A model generated the notes under the pieces. It was not told the origin of the DNA and searched no databases. It saw only the letters and a program-made list of their open reading frames with translations. The position numbers and the translations under genes are program-made. From Lasiodiplodia sp. COLG20 (taxonomy: Eukaryota; Ascomycota; Dothideomycetes; Botryosphaeriales; Botryosphaeriaceae): DNA of 64,000 nt. Shown here in pieces: positions 21,212-33,129 of the stretch. The stretch is from the NCBI GenBank assembly GCA_009801085.1, contig VNWV01000022.1:186001-250000 (forward strand), read 5' to 3'. Within the stretch, counting starts at the first letter, position 1; each line of letters opens with the position of its first letter.

Positions 21212-23361
21212 GCTCAACTACCCGCTGAACAAGTGGTTTGGTAGACGAGGTGCGCACTTCTCCTCGTTGCATCTTCATACGTGACCATAACCTTGACACT
21301 CTACAGGCACGATTCTTATCACATGCATCATCTCATCTGCAACCTGCCTGGGGCAGGGCTTTGTAAAGACTTGGGAACAATTATTCGTTGCACGATTTCT
21401 TCTTGGGTTTGGAATCGGCCCAAAAAGGTAGCAATCATCCGTCCTCCCCAAAATCGCATTTCAATCCTGACTGACCAATCAGCGCTACTATTCCTGTTTT
21501 CGCTGCAGAGTGTGCACCGGCAAATATCAGAGGAGCGTTGGTCATGATGTGGCAGACTTGGACGGCTTTCGGTAACACTACGGTCCCATTCCATAATTAA
21601 TGATTTCTAACTATGGCATTCAGGCATTATGTGCGGGTATATCGCCGGTGTTCTTTTTTATAACGTTGCTGGGGGGAGCTCAAGTTCCTGTAACGCCGAC
21701 CAGCTTCGCCAAGCTAAAATATACGGTACTGATAACGTCGACAACTCAACAACATTTAACCTCCAGGCTCTCCAAATCCGGACCCCACACTGTGTGAGTC
21801 AGCTTTGCAACTTGCCGCCCTTTCGAAATCTAACGCTTTTCTCTGTTAGACCTTAAATTGGCGCCTAATGCTTGCCAGTCCTGTGCGAATTCCCAGTCCA
21901 TCCCTCTCGAAAGGTTAACTATCTTACACCTACTAGATGATCCTTCCCTTATTTGTTATTGCCTACGTATATTGCCTACCAGAAAGTCCCAGATGGCTTC
22001 TCCGGAGAGCCCACCAGGCTACTGGTGAAAGGAAGAAAAGATACTGCGAGCAGGCCTGGTCATCGCTCTGTAGTCTTCGGCATACAAAGCTCCAGGCAGC
22101 CAGAGACTTGTTTTTGATATATCATCTTCTCAAAAACGAGGAAGAACTTCTCCAGCAGAAGCAGAGTAGAGCTTTCCTTGAACTCTTCACCGTTCCGAGG
22201 AACAGAAGGGCGCTCACGGCTAGCGCAATCGTGATGTTCTTTCAACAGTTTTGCGGTGTAAACGGTATGTTCTAAGATCTATGACATCAATTCGTAGCTA
22301 ATTAAACTTAGTCTTGGTTTACTACATGACATATGTGCTTCATTACCAGCGGGGATCGAACTTTTCTACCAACCAGGCCTTACTGGTGAGCCTCCAAGAA
22401 GAAGCTCAAAGCCAAATTCGACTTTACTAAAACGCTGCAGGCCGGCATGGGATTCGGAATCATAAATTTTGTTTTCTCGTTCCCTGCTGTGTGGACTATT
22501 GACACGTTGGGTCGTAGAACCCTTCTCCTCCTCACCTTTCCACTGATGGCACTTTTCCAGGGTTTCATCGCCATTGCCCTTGGAGTTCAAAATGAAAGCT
22601 CTCAACCGGCTGTGTTGCTTGTCGGAATTTATTTGTTTATTGCGTCATACAGCCCAGGGGAAGGGCCAGTGCCTTTCGTGAGTCTATGCTTTCGTAATTC
22701 GTATAGACGCTAACCTTCGCAGGTGTACTCAGCAGAGAGCATGCCTCTTTACAATCGTGACTTTGGAATGGGCATCGCCACCTCTGTGCTTTGGTTCTTC
22801 AACTTTCTTTTAGGTATCACACCGTTTCCTGCATTTTGTCATAATCTTGCTGACAATCAATTTCTAGCGATAACCACACCAAGTTTTCTGGACAAATTTC
22901 GCCCGTGGGGAACATTCCTTTGGTACTCTGCATGGTGCATTGTTGGCTGTGTGGCCATCTTACTGTAAGTCTTTCTTCCGTGTCAACACAGTGCACTGTT
23001 CCCCTGCTGCAACTGTAGTCCGTTCTTGCTCTTTGCTAAGTATATATATCCTTATTTGAGACTGGTGCCTGAAACGAAAGACCTCCATCTTGAACAGCTC
23101 AACGAGGTATTCAGAAAGCGCACTGCGGAGCATGTCTCTCACGGGCTTGCCGAGGCACGATACTTCTTTAAGCACTATTTCCTCCGTGATAAAAGGGTGA
23201 GACGACCTCAGTTGGTGAGAAGTGGGGATTCTGAGTCCGAAGATCCAGAATTTCACGCGCGTGAGCCCATTGGTGCTCCGTTGGATGATATAGAGTTGGA
23301 GGAACATCCTCAACATAGTAGGGATGAGGAAAATCACGAGTTTCAACGCGACAAGATGTAA
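21212..23361 (+). pseudogene. MFS sugar transporter, 5' exon(s) missing
   Basis: Major facilitator of the sugar transporter subfamily (proton-coupled hexose or polyol uptake, plasma membrane). Exons with clean GT-AG junctions: 21212-21249, 21307-21427, 21483-21571, 21624-21793, 21850-21882, 21937-22264, 22312-22385, 22441-22677, 22723-22813, 22868-22964 and 23019-23361. Spliced motifs are LNKWFGRRG (loop 2-3 signature), [69 protein letters not shown] and VPETK. The first visible exon begins with the last base of a split Trp codon. The preceding exon, which should encode the N-terminus and helix 1, is absent: upstream lie an in-frame TGA, the A run and the neighbouring gene. Everything downstream is intact, so the loss looks recent. 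Confidence 0.75.
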
Positions 23362-24430
23362 TTCAGCAGAGTACAATGATAGCTTTAAGATGACATAGTA
23401 GTGGACATTGTAGTATATTTATTGAATGCGACTAAAAGTAAGGAGTACGTGACATCGCCAACCCAAACACTTCCACTTTTGCCCTGGGAGGGTCTGGGAG
23501 AATGATGTCTAGCTTTGAGACGAAAGCCATTTTGGCCAATTGGCGATGAAACTTCGGATAGCACGATGTCAACTCTGGGCTGTCTTGGTAGCTGAAAAGG
23601 AGCGGCTGAACCTCTTCGCGTGAACGCAAGTCTACTCGAGTGCATCAGCTTGCATGGAGCCGATTTGAACAATAAATGGAAGCGCACGTGAACGATGAGT
23701 TGTGCAATGTACTGTATATATGATCGCCCTCGTTCGGTCGCAGTGAATGTAGGGGCCAAAATATGCGAGCAAAACTACCAATGGGCAAATATCGCCGGTT
23801 GGGCAGGTGAGGCTGAAAATCTATCATGATGACATTGGCTGGTGCGACAGGCCCCCCGTTCCCACAATATTGAAAGATCTACAAGCCATTTCCAATTTCA
23901 TTCTCTCAAGAAGGCGCTCCACATTATTTGTTTTCTAGCGCTGACTGTTGAACAGGGATAATTTCTCGCTTGCTTGCATTTACTTGGTTTCAGCTACGTT
24001 TGCAATTAGTGCTACGGGGGGCCCATTGCAGGGATTGTAAGAGAGGAATACGTCCGAGGAGAAACATAGACGCTTGTCAAGCGCACCAAGCTCTCAGCCC
24101 CCATTTGGAACTCTTACATTTTCACTGGTTGACTTACACTGCTTCACTTAGACTGCAAATCGTGTCAGGCGTTACTGTTCATTGGCCACTCTCATTACCG
24201 TATCTTGTTACTTTTTCTAATCCCCTATATTAACCGCCGTAGTCGCCACCCAGTTTCCTAATCGCAACAATGTTTTAGAAGCCCAGGTAATTATCAGCCT
24301 CCTCACACACTTATTAGAGCGCACGAAAGTCACGCCGAGCTGGTGTAGTTATAATCAACGTCCACGGCAACGCTGTGCGCACGATAAGAATTGTTCTAAG
24401 AATTCCAAATACAGCCAGAGCCTTATGCTA
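23362..24430. other. intergenic between convergent genes
   Basis: 1.07 kb separating the 3' ends of the transporter and the trefoil-like gene. No gene seen. GC is lower than in the coding neighbours. Confidence 0.45.
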
Positions 24431-25015
24431 CTAAACTTCTACAAACTCCCAAGCCATCGGATCTGATTCGCCAATCTCGATCATTGCTAGTCTTTCTGTC
24501 CCATTTCCCCTTCTCATTCCTATAGGCCGTATCTTGTTAAACCAATGAGACATTAGCAAGACACTACCTCCCTCGGGCTGCTGATGTACGTGAAATCTCT
24601 CCCATTCCTTATGCCCTGTGGCCGAGCAACACAGTCCCCAGTCCAAACCGCGACCCAGAAGCTTCCCCGACACGACGTTTCGAAAGCCGAGCCAACCACT
24701 AGCCTCCTCGCAGACCCAGTGCGAGGCACGGCCATCGGGCCGAGCCAGCATGACTTTGCCGTCAGAAAGCGTTATCACATCTCCAGATGAGACGGATCTA
24801 ATCAAGAAGGTACGGCCGCGATGCGGCGTTGGCGTGCTGGGTCTGTTGGTGTCTGACTGGCTTCCGCCATCCTCGGGATCCTCGATAACGCTTCTGGCGT
24901 CCGTCCAAATGGTTGAACTATCGAGATCCTCATCCAGTGCTGGAACGTCGGTCATGGCAATGACGTAACTCTGAGTGGGTAGTGTGAGCCGACATTTGTC
25001 GCAGCGGTAGCGCAT
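24431..25015 (-). CDS. small protein with possible beta-trefoil/fascin-like repeat region
   Basis: Single-exon gene of 194 residues with an ATG at 25015. The N-terminus has one CxxC (YRCDKCR), possibly half of a metal site. The C-terminal 130 residues read as short beta strands with recurrent Trp/Gly turns: TFLIRSVSSGDVITLSDGKVML, SHWVCEEASGWLGFRN, GKLLGRG, WERFHVHQQPEGG, WFNKIRPIGM and AWEFVEV. This is the pattern of small fungal proteins with a fascin- or ricin-type trefoil. No signal peptide or membrane helix. Similar-looking proteins are common in ascomycetes as uncharacterised entries; I cannot name a function. Confidence 0.6.
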   Translation of the reverse strand: MRYRCDKCRLTLPTQSYVIAMTDVPALDEDLDSSTIWTDARSVIEDPEDGGSQSDTNRPSTPTPHRGRTFLIRSVSSGDVITLSDGKVMLARPDGRASHWVCEEASGWLGFRNVVSGKLLGRGLDWGLCCSATGHKEWERFHVHQQPEGGSVLLMSHWFNKIRPIGMRRGNGTERLAMIEIGESDPMAWEFVEV

Positions 25016-26306
25016 GGGTATATTTTGGGATGATTAAAGGGGATTTCTGACACGACGCGACACCTACCGAATTTGTGGACCGTAGAAAGCCGGAGGATTG
25101 GTGTTGATGGGCGGATTGTTGATGATGACGATGATTGTTTCAGAGGTCGTCTCAACCGGCTTTGCGCCCGCTGTGGACTAGTCTGGTCTAGTCTGTCTAC
25201 TTACTAATCAAATGCTCGGCAATTTCCGCCACGCTGGGTTATTTTACAGTGTCCACCCAAGTTGATGGGCGGGCTGAATCCTGTGTGAGTGGAAAAGTGT
25301 TCAGGCTTCAAGCTGGTGCGGGGTTTCAGCCTGGCACTTTGCCGAGAACACCCGACAAAAAAAGCAAAAAGCCCCGGGAGTTTATGAACTGCGCCGCATA
25401 ACACCAGAGCACGTGGTCTCTTCCCAGATGAGTAAGCAACTCCATGAGCAACCCAGACCTTTATGAGGCATCCACTTGATCATCTAGCGGTACCCTGGAT
25501 GCTGGAGGATAGACCAGCTACAGATTGCGAAAAGAGCTTATTACCGGTTTTGTCAAATGTGCAATGCTCTGACAGCAGTCCTCAGAAAACCAATAATCCT
25601 GTCTGCCGGCTATCGCCGTGATCACACAGTTTTTGATGTTGGAGGCGTGGTGGCGGCCAGGAAGCTCTCGTTAATTAATGAAAGCCCCGCTCAAAATCTC
25701 GGGGAGCGAAGAACCTCACGATGTTGACAGCTGTTGGGCTAGGAGCAATGGTCAATATAAGATGGTCCCATATCGAGCTAGCTTCTGTTAAATGTGTTGC
25801 AACGGCGGAGCTTAGTTCAAGGCAGCCCCACCTTTTGTAGCCGATATAGAAGAAGTAAAAGAACAGTCTGAACTATAAGAAGATACCATCCAGCTACGTT
25901 GCGGTTCCGACCGGCGTTGGTTGCCGGAGCCATTGCGGGCCGACTACGAAGGGACTAAAGGCGCTAAATCGATACACGTGAGGAAGTTTCAGAGAAATGT
26001 CAGCACTAGGTAGAGGCTGTGTTGGGGGCCAAAGCTGCGGAGTCGTCCATCGCCAATCGGCATGTGTGAGGCGGTAAGCCTTCAAGTCCACCAGACTAAT
26101 TTTAGCTTAGCTTACGCGCTTACACGGCAATAATTGATATAAAAGCCTTGTTATCCTGTGCACCAATTGAATGCTTGTCGGTTTCCTTTTCCATTCTTTT
26201 TTCTCGTTCATCTTAGCATCGGCCTTGGGTGAATCTCTCACCCGCCGTTCTGCATAGTGCGCGCGCAGTTTCAATACAGACAGAATACAGCCACTACAGG
26301 GTAGCC
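25016..26306. other. intergenic, divergent promoters
   Basis: 1.3 kb between divergent genes. No supported gene. Confidence 0.4.
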
Positions 26307-28056
26307 ATGTCTGCGTATCAGTCAGCGTCAAAATCGGATATCCCGATGGTGAGATGGGGTGTTCACTGGAGGGCTCCGATGCTCATGGTTCTCCTGTTCA
26401 TAGCGGGAATCGCTTTCGCCGTTGGCCACCACATCTTCTACCACTCGCTGGATGGCACGCTCGTTACTTCCACCAGTCAACAAGAATGGAGTATTCGAAT
26501 CGGAACAGGTCTAGCATTTTTGGTCAAAGCAGCACTCGCAGCCTCCGTGGGTGTTTCCTTCACGCAGTATCTGTGGACGATCGCGAGAACGGAAGCCATG
26601 GCTGTCGGCAGTATCGATGCCATGTTTTCGATGACGAAAAACCCGCTGGCGTTCATAAATTTTGAAGTTCTCTGGAAAGCGAAACTCCTGGTCCTGCTTG
26701 CACTAGCATCATGGCAAGTGTTCAGGGCCCAGCCAAGCTCCACCCACCACTAACGTCCTTAGGTTCATGCCGCTTATCGCCACCGTTACGCCGGGTACCA
26801 TCTCCGTTGAATCCAGATCTGTCACAAATACAACAAGAGGACGAGTGCCTTCGGTAAACTTTTCCAGGGACGAGACACTGTGGTCCGATTCCATGGGGGT
26901 CGGCTACATCAACGAGGCATCCCCAGCAGTCACCCGCCTCTTGTCGGCCGTTTCCTCTTCGATTGGCATCATTCCCATTACCGCCCCATTTCCCAACTCA
27001 TCCTTCACACTGCAGTTCTATGCACCCGCGCTAAAGTGTGAGTCCTTGGCAAATGCGAAAAAGAACGGCCAGCCCGTTGGCAACTGCAACAACTGCACTT
27101 CCCTGCAGACGCTGTGGGATGACACCATTGACAGTGGTATAGCCTCGAACTACTACTATTGGCAAGCCGCGAAGCCGGTGTACTCGCAGAACCTGTTCTT
27201 CATCCGGGCCGGCGGAGGGAAGTCGTTGGGAGGAGACCCCCATAACATCAGCTGCCAGCTTTGGAACGCATCCTACACTACGAAATTCAAGTTCAACGAT
27301 GGCGTACAAACCACTTTGATCCAGGATCTGGCCTACGAGTCTACGATGGACTTCAATACCTCGGTCGCGTTTACACAGCTCCCGCCTGGAGGCAGGGCAT
27401 ACCTGGCCATGTACCTAGCTATGTCCGACCTGTTGTCCGGCGAGGTCGGCATCCAAAATGGGCTATCGTCCTCCGGAATGCTGGGATCAGATCTTCCTGT
27501 CGTCAAGACCGGCTTGATGGCCTGCCCTGAAGTCCTCGCGGGCTGGAAGGCATTCGGCAGCAGAGAGCCGCCGCTTGACCAACTCGTCTCGCCGTGGATG
27601 TGCCGCAACAATTCAGTGGCGGCGGCCGTGGAAGATCTGTTTCGGAATCTGACTCTGAGCTTGTTGAGCAGCGAGTTTCTCAACGGGAACACGACGACGG
27701 ATATACGGGTTACTTCGCCGAAGAACTTCTGGCGATATGGTCCTGTGGACTTGCTAATCTCTTATGTTGCTGGTGTGGCTGTTGCGTTTGTGGCCCTCCT
27801 CGTTGGTGGCTGGGCGCTTCTCGCGAACGGTTACAGTGCTGATGTGTCCTTTTCCAGCATCCTGCTGACTACCAGAAACGCAGACTTGGATGGCGTTGCG
27901 GTGGGCCAATGCTTGGGGGCTCAGCCACTTGACCGAAATTTTGAGAAGCTGAAACTGCAGTTTGGCGTCGTTGGCCGGACAGATGGCATTGAACATGCGG
28001 CCTTCGGTATTCGTGGGACTGTGCAGGAACTGAGAAAAAATCAGGAATGTATCTAA
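26307..28056 (+). CDS. fungal integral membrane protein with large extracytoplasmic loop
   Basis: Two exons, 26307-26713 and 26763-28056, give 566 residues. The intron starts with GC rather than GT (GCAAGT...TTAG), and that junction restores the frame through a Trp codon. Three N-terminal membrane segments lie at about 24-45, 68-92 and 118-142. A long, sequon-rich loop of about 300 residues holds several cysteines (including CNNCTS). A fourth helix sits near residue 455 (LLISYVAGVAVAFVALLVGGWALL), followed by a cytoplasmic tail of about 90 residues. The block VSFTQYLWTIARTEAMAVGSIDAMFSM before helix 3 is characteristic of a widespread ascomycete family that databases sometimes label formylmethionine deformylase-like, a label without biochemical support. 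Its role is unknown. Confidence 0.82.
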
Positions 28057-28237
28057 TGCTTGATGAATTTAGTGAGAAGCTGCTATAAAAATTGACAACA
28101 TACATTATTGTTGATCTCAGAGTTTCTTTCACTACTTTTGAAACCTTATACGCCCAAATGCTACATCCTGCCGTAGATCATAAAATACGCCTACTTTTCA
28201 TGTAGTCGACCAAATGCCATGCAAAGTTCAGCCTTGT

Positions 28238-28975
28238 TCAGCAATTATCATCAGCGGTGAAGACGCAGATGGCCTTTTTAACAGCAGCGTTAAGGCTATT
28301 CTTGTCCTTGGTGGCAGCATCTGCACAAACGGGAACTGCATTGATAAGCTTGGATCCCAGGCTCTGCGCGATATTAGCACCCGAACGAGAAAGGCCAGAT
28401 AAAATAGGAAGCTCTTACATTATCAGCTTCGTCCAGCGTATTCAGCCAGGTAACCATATCTTTACCTGATGAGGTTGTGCGGAAGAAGCTTTTTCTAACA
28501 AACGCATCCATAGTCTCTTGTTGGGTCGTGACGAGCTATATAGCATGTTAGCGCTTGCGATGGAAGCGGTGGCGATACGATGGCTTACGCTGTCATAACT
28601 ATCGCAAACTCGTTTCTGGTCGGCCACGTTGGTGAATTCCTGCGTGCCCTCCATGGCGATGTCAAGGTCTTTTGTGTTCTGGGCGAGCTCGGCGAGATGC
28701 TCAATGACAAGCTGCGACGGGATAGGTATTAGTGCATGAGTGGTTCTCGTCGGAAGATGGAATTATCCTACATCTTGGTAAAAAGGATCGTTCTTGTCTT
28801 CTTCATTGCAGTGGTCAAGGACCACGGTCACGTTTTGGGACATTTCAGCGAGATCATAAAGGCTCCAGGCCAGGTTGTTCGAGTCAACGGCGCGACGAAG
28901 GGCTGCAGCAGAGGTGGCGCAGCAGATGCCGGCGATGAGGGGTAGAGAAGTAACGAGCTTGGAGAAGAAACGCAT
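28238..28975 (-). CDS. small secreted protein
   Basis: Four exons (28772-28975, 28589-28711, 28419-28535, 28238-28363) with all-phase-0 GT-AG introns of about 53-60 bases give a 189-residue protein. The ATG at 28975 opens a signal peptide (MRFFSKLVTSLPLIAGICCATSAAA), probably ending near residue 25-30; a following LRR could be a Kex2-like or trimming site. The mature part is mostly helical, acidic, with few cysteines (HCNEED, RVCDSYDS, VPVCADA, AICVF, DDNC at the end), a number compatible with one or two disulfides. I do not recognise the family. Size, signal peptide and cysteine content fit a secreted surface or effector-like protein. The single-frame reading misses three of the four exons. 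Confidence 0.75.
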
Positions 28976-29844
28976 ATTGCTTATCAATGTGTAGATGCTT
29001 GAAGAGAAGGCGTTGAGGATTGAAACCGTGTGGTGATGATGGTGCTGAGACTACTGCGGCCCTCTTCTTATACTTCGATAATGCCGACTATTCTTTCAGC
29101 TTTACGAATAGCAGAGCCAGCTACAGCTGTGATCAGCGGGGGAGTATTCGTTTAGCTGATCTCTAGCGTAAGATCCTACTCGCCGGGTAGCTTGGCTCGT
29201 GGCTCATAGGGCCCCTTTCAAGTAGCTAGGCGCTTCTAACTTCGCGATCGGCACGTCGATCAAGTTGACGATTAGATCTAGCGCATGCCCCTAGAAGCAC
29301 CTTGTGAGGCTAAAGCCTCACCGCAACGCTATGCAATTGCATATGGAAGTAGGTACCCAGTCGGCCCGTTTACTGATACGATACGGGGAATGCAGGCCTA
29401 GCGACGACACAGGTTCTCAGCTGAGTTGGAGCTGGCAGCAGAACCGCAAGGTGTTGGACTGGAGAAGGCGGCTGCAATACATTCTTTCGATATTGCACTG
29501 CTTGAGCGGTTGACGGAGGCCAGAATGGTCATACACCGCATCGCTCAGCCCCTGGGTCCGTGCAGACGCCACAGCAGACTCTAACCTACGGAGAGGGATC
29601 TAGCATCTACGCCAGGTAGGATGCGCATCTATATTGTTTTGGTGGACTTCTCCCCTGCAGCTGACCGGGATCGACTTTCCAGTGGCCTTTAATCGGTCAC
29701 ATTTCTACCATGGATTCGAGCACGGCCTATTACCCACCGCTTCCACTTGAAAAAGTGGCTTTTGCCAGATCCTAGCAGATATCGACACAATGAGCACACA
29801 TTTACCTACAAAACCTCTCTGGAAATACATCGCCTCCAAGCTGC
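28976..29844. other. intergenic, with one copy of a degenerate repeat
   Basis: No gene supported. Positions 29576-29620 resemble 32276-32320 (see findings). Confidence 0.4.
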
Positions 29845-31864
29845 TTACTGAATGCACACTTCTGTCTTGGTTTTCACATCCCAAGGTACTAGCGTAAAGA
29901 ATACACCAACCCGCCGAAATGATTCCCTGTCTCCTCTAAACGGTACAAGAAGGAGTCCCATCGAGTTGAAGATAAGAACACGCCAAACCCGCTCCAGCAC
30001 ATCGTCCTCAATATCCAATCTCGCGTGAGCAATATGCTTGCCGCTCTCATCCAAAAGAGTATGTGTACCCTGCTCCCTTCGTTTTGGAACCTCATTCAGA
30101 ACAAACCGAGCCAGTCGGACAGATCCAGAAAGAATCAACCTATCATCATCCAACTCCCCAAGAGAGCCTCCGGCCTTGGGCTTGGGGTACTGCAGGACCT
30201 CCACAACAGGGAGAGGCCTTTGAGATAGGCGTTTCGAGATATTAGAATGCGTCGGCCCATCAACAGACGCCCACGACCACGAGGGCGTGCGGTTTCCACC
30301 ATTCGGACGCACCATCATTGTTCGCGGCCCCCATTTGTCAATCCATTCCATCGTTATGTCCCTGTTGACAAACTTAATGCCTAACAAATAGCGTGATGAC
30401 CACATCAAACCCCATAAAATATCAGAAGACCACAGCCCAGCTAGAAAGTCGCCGCCAACATCGACTTGGATGCAGCGGGCAACACCAGCAATTGCGGGCA
30501 AGCGATCTCGTTCCTTGGTGAGGAATCGCGGCGTGTAGTAGTAGTCGAGTGCGTAGTACCACCTTACAAGTATATTCATTCTGGGATCTTTGACTCTCTC
30601 GTTGTTCGGAACGCGCATGCCGTGATACCAGGGGCCTGGATAGAAGAAGTTCGGCCCCGAAGATGTGTATCTCCCTTGCTTGCTCCACATGCCGTTGTCG
30701 CACTGCCTTCCGGCAAAGCAATCGTAGGCCGTGCATTCTGGGCCATACTGCAGGACTCGTTGCGAAAGGACGCCTTCTTCGAAACACCAAGCACGCGTGC
30801 CGACGGGTCCCTCCTGATACGTCACTGGAGCAGTCCTCATATAAATAAAAGCTGGTTCCTGGCTACTAGCGTCATTGTACCGTAGCTTCTGGCGCGGGAG
30901 GCTTGACGATGGCCTTTCGTGCAGGAAGCCCTCTCTGATCGACTTGGCCCGAGACGCCTGTATAGTAAGAAACGCATTGCCGAAGATGTTGTGCATCTTC
31001 CCGATTTCCGCTCTTTTTATAGCGTCGTCATCTTGTACGATGCACAGTGCGTCTACCCACAGATACCTTATTCTAAGCTTCCGCAAGACGTGAACGGTGT
31101 CCTTGAGAGTCGGCGGCAGTTCCGCCTCCAGAATTCCTCGTTTTAGCTTCTCCTCACTGTCTCTGCTCAAATAAACGGGTTGCTCCGAGAGAGGCACGCC
31201 CCAGACATAACTCAGTGCCGCATAGCGACCCTTCCACTGCCCATTGGTGCGCACGAGACGGCACCCCTGTTGGCCCGGGGGATCGACATCGACGATATAC
31301 GAAGGAAGATATGCCTCGTCGGGAGATTGGCATGACTTATGGCTACTCATGCAGTTCCCGATGGACCTGTTGATGCCCTCGAATGCTTGGTCTGAGCGAG
31401 GGTGAAGAGGCTCACGGCCACGTATCGACTTCGAGCACGGATCGCCTTATTGTACTTGTTAGAGGGTCACGGTTAGGACGCTCGATTTCCGCCCAGCTAG
31501 ATACTCGCATGGGTCCGTATATACATGAAGGAACACGGTGACGAGATGAGGTATTTGGCCGTGTATGACGCCGACGTTGGACATTGAGTCGCCTAGTGAT
31601 AGTTTGCGGTATGATGCCCAAGTTTGGATGTAGCGCCACGACCGAATTTTGTTCCAGCAGAGATTGACGGTCATCTGGCGTGAGGTCGGAGTTTTGGGCT
31701 TTATATATCCAGATGCAGAAAGGACATGGGCAGGCAAGGAAGGATTTGAAGGTATCGTGAAGGATGTGTTGGTAATGTCGAAAAGTGTTGACCGGCGGGA
31801 GGTCTCTACATCCTGGGCATAGTTCTTGCTCTGAGTACTCCACAAGTGTCAGTGGATTTTCCAT
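29845..31864 (-). CDS. HET-domain protein
   Basis: Heterokaryon-incompatibility (HET, PF06985) protein. I propose exons 31525-31864 and 29845-31445, joined by a 79-base GT-AG intron with a CTCTAAC branch site, giving 646 residues. The N-terminal region has two cysteine pairs (CPGC near residue 16, CPCPFC near 49), usual ahead of HET domains. After the splice comes the linker block SIRGREPLHPRSDQAF and then SSHKSCQSPDEAYLPSYIVDVD. The HET core follows: YAALSYVWG, LPPTLKDTVHVLRKLRIRYLWVDALCIVQDD, IGKMHNIFGNAFLTIQAS, then GTRAWCFEEGVLSQRVLQYG. The start is the ATG at 31864; the longer open frame begins with a non-ATG codon. Such proteins trigger cell death on non-self fusion; the partner cannot be inferred. 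Confidence 0.85.
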
Positions 31865-33129
31865 TTGAAGGCTATCGTTCCGGCCGTAAGGCTGAGCTGA
31901 TGATCGTCCCAACGCTCAATACATCCACCAAGGCTCGATTGCGGTAACCTGTACTAAATCTGTGAATTATAACAGACCGCAAGGAGACTGGACGTCAACC
32001 TACAACGAGTTGCGCAACAGTGTCGTAGATCAAGTAATAGGTTAGCACGGACAATCCAATGACAGCCGCTGGGTCAATTTTCGTTGCCTGTGATTATCTA
32101 GGTTGTGTCTTGTGTCATGTCGCCTGCTTAACCAATGAGGAGGCTTTGACCCTAATCAAAGACTTGCCCATCCTGAGACCGGAACGCGTGATAGGCATGT
32201 CAGTCTTTGACTTTGCTCGTGGACATCTAGAGTTTTCTGAGGAGGAGTGAAATACGGCGCAGTGAAGGCATGAAACAGACTCTAGCCTACGGAGAAGGCT
32301 CGCAGGTCCACGCTAGGAAAGCCGCACATTTGCATCACCATCGTAGAGCTCGCTGCGATCGCCCTTAAATCCAGAGATCGCCTTTTGAGACCGGAGAAAG
32401 TTGTATAAAGTTTATTGTATCATGCTGTATGACACATGCTTAGTGAGGAATTGTCAGTCGTGGACGTTCCTGGGCCGTTGGCATGCGTACTTTGCTCAGC
32501 CCCACTCTAGTGCAAACACGTGCACGGAAAAAAGGGAATCGAGTGCGCACGTCAAGAATGCCATATAATTTTATTGGCAGATGAGATGGAGCTAGCCGGC
32601 TGTTCAGCAAGGCTGATATTGACCCCGCATCATCCTAGGCAGCAACGCGAGTAGGCCAAATTGCGCATGGAAGATATAATATAATCTTGTAAGACGCCGA
32701 GACCGCTGTGCCAATCGCGTCCGGCGATCACATACTTAGCCACCAGCCACAATCTCGATAAGTAACCATCTGCTCCCGCCCCTTCGCACCCGGCTGACGG
32801 CTTAGGTTTCCGATACAGTCTGGAACTGCGCTCGCCCCATGCAACCGTGAAGCCAAGCGGGAACTTACTCAGCGACAGGATGCTTATAGTTCGTCAAATG
32901 CCCGTGCAGTGCTTGACAGTGACCAATGAATAGAGGTCTTATGTAGGCAACACTGACGCGGCTTAGCCTTGTAATGCTGTGACCGGAATGTTTCACAGAC
33001 CGGTCAATTCCCAGTAAATCTATAAGATTCGGTGACCCTACAGTCATCTTGAAGGGAAAATCCGCGTCCCAGCCTACTATCAACTTTCTTTGGCCTTCTC
33101 GATATTTCTGTTATTTACGAGGCACCAGT
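31865..33129. other. intergenic between divergent HET genes
   Basis: 1.26 kb. It holds the second copy of the degenerate repeat (32276-32320) and an open frame at 32059-32250 that I cannot support as a gene. The promoters of both HET genes must lie here. Confidence 0.4.

Noticed and set aside
31459..31845. Apparent frameshift in the N-terminal part of the first HET gene
   Set aside because: At first two frames seemed needed, but a single 79-base GT-AG intron (31446-31524) joins the N-terminal exon to the HET exon without a shift.
32059..32250. 63-codon frame upstream of the second HET gene
   Set aside because: No homology or splice support; it overlaps the presumed promoter.
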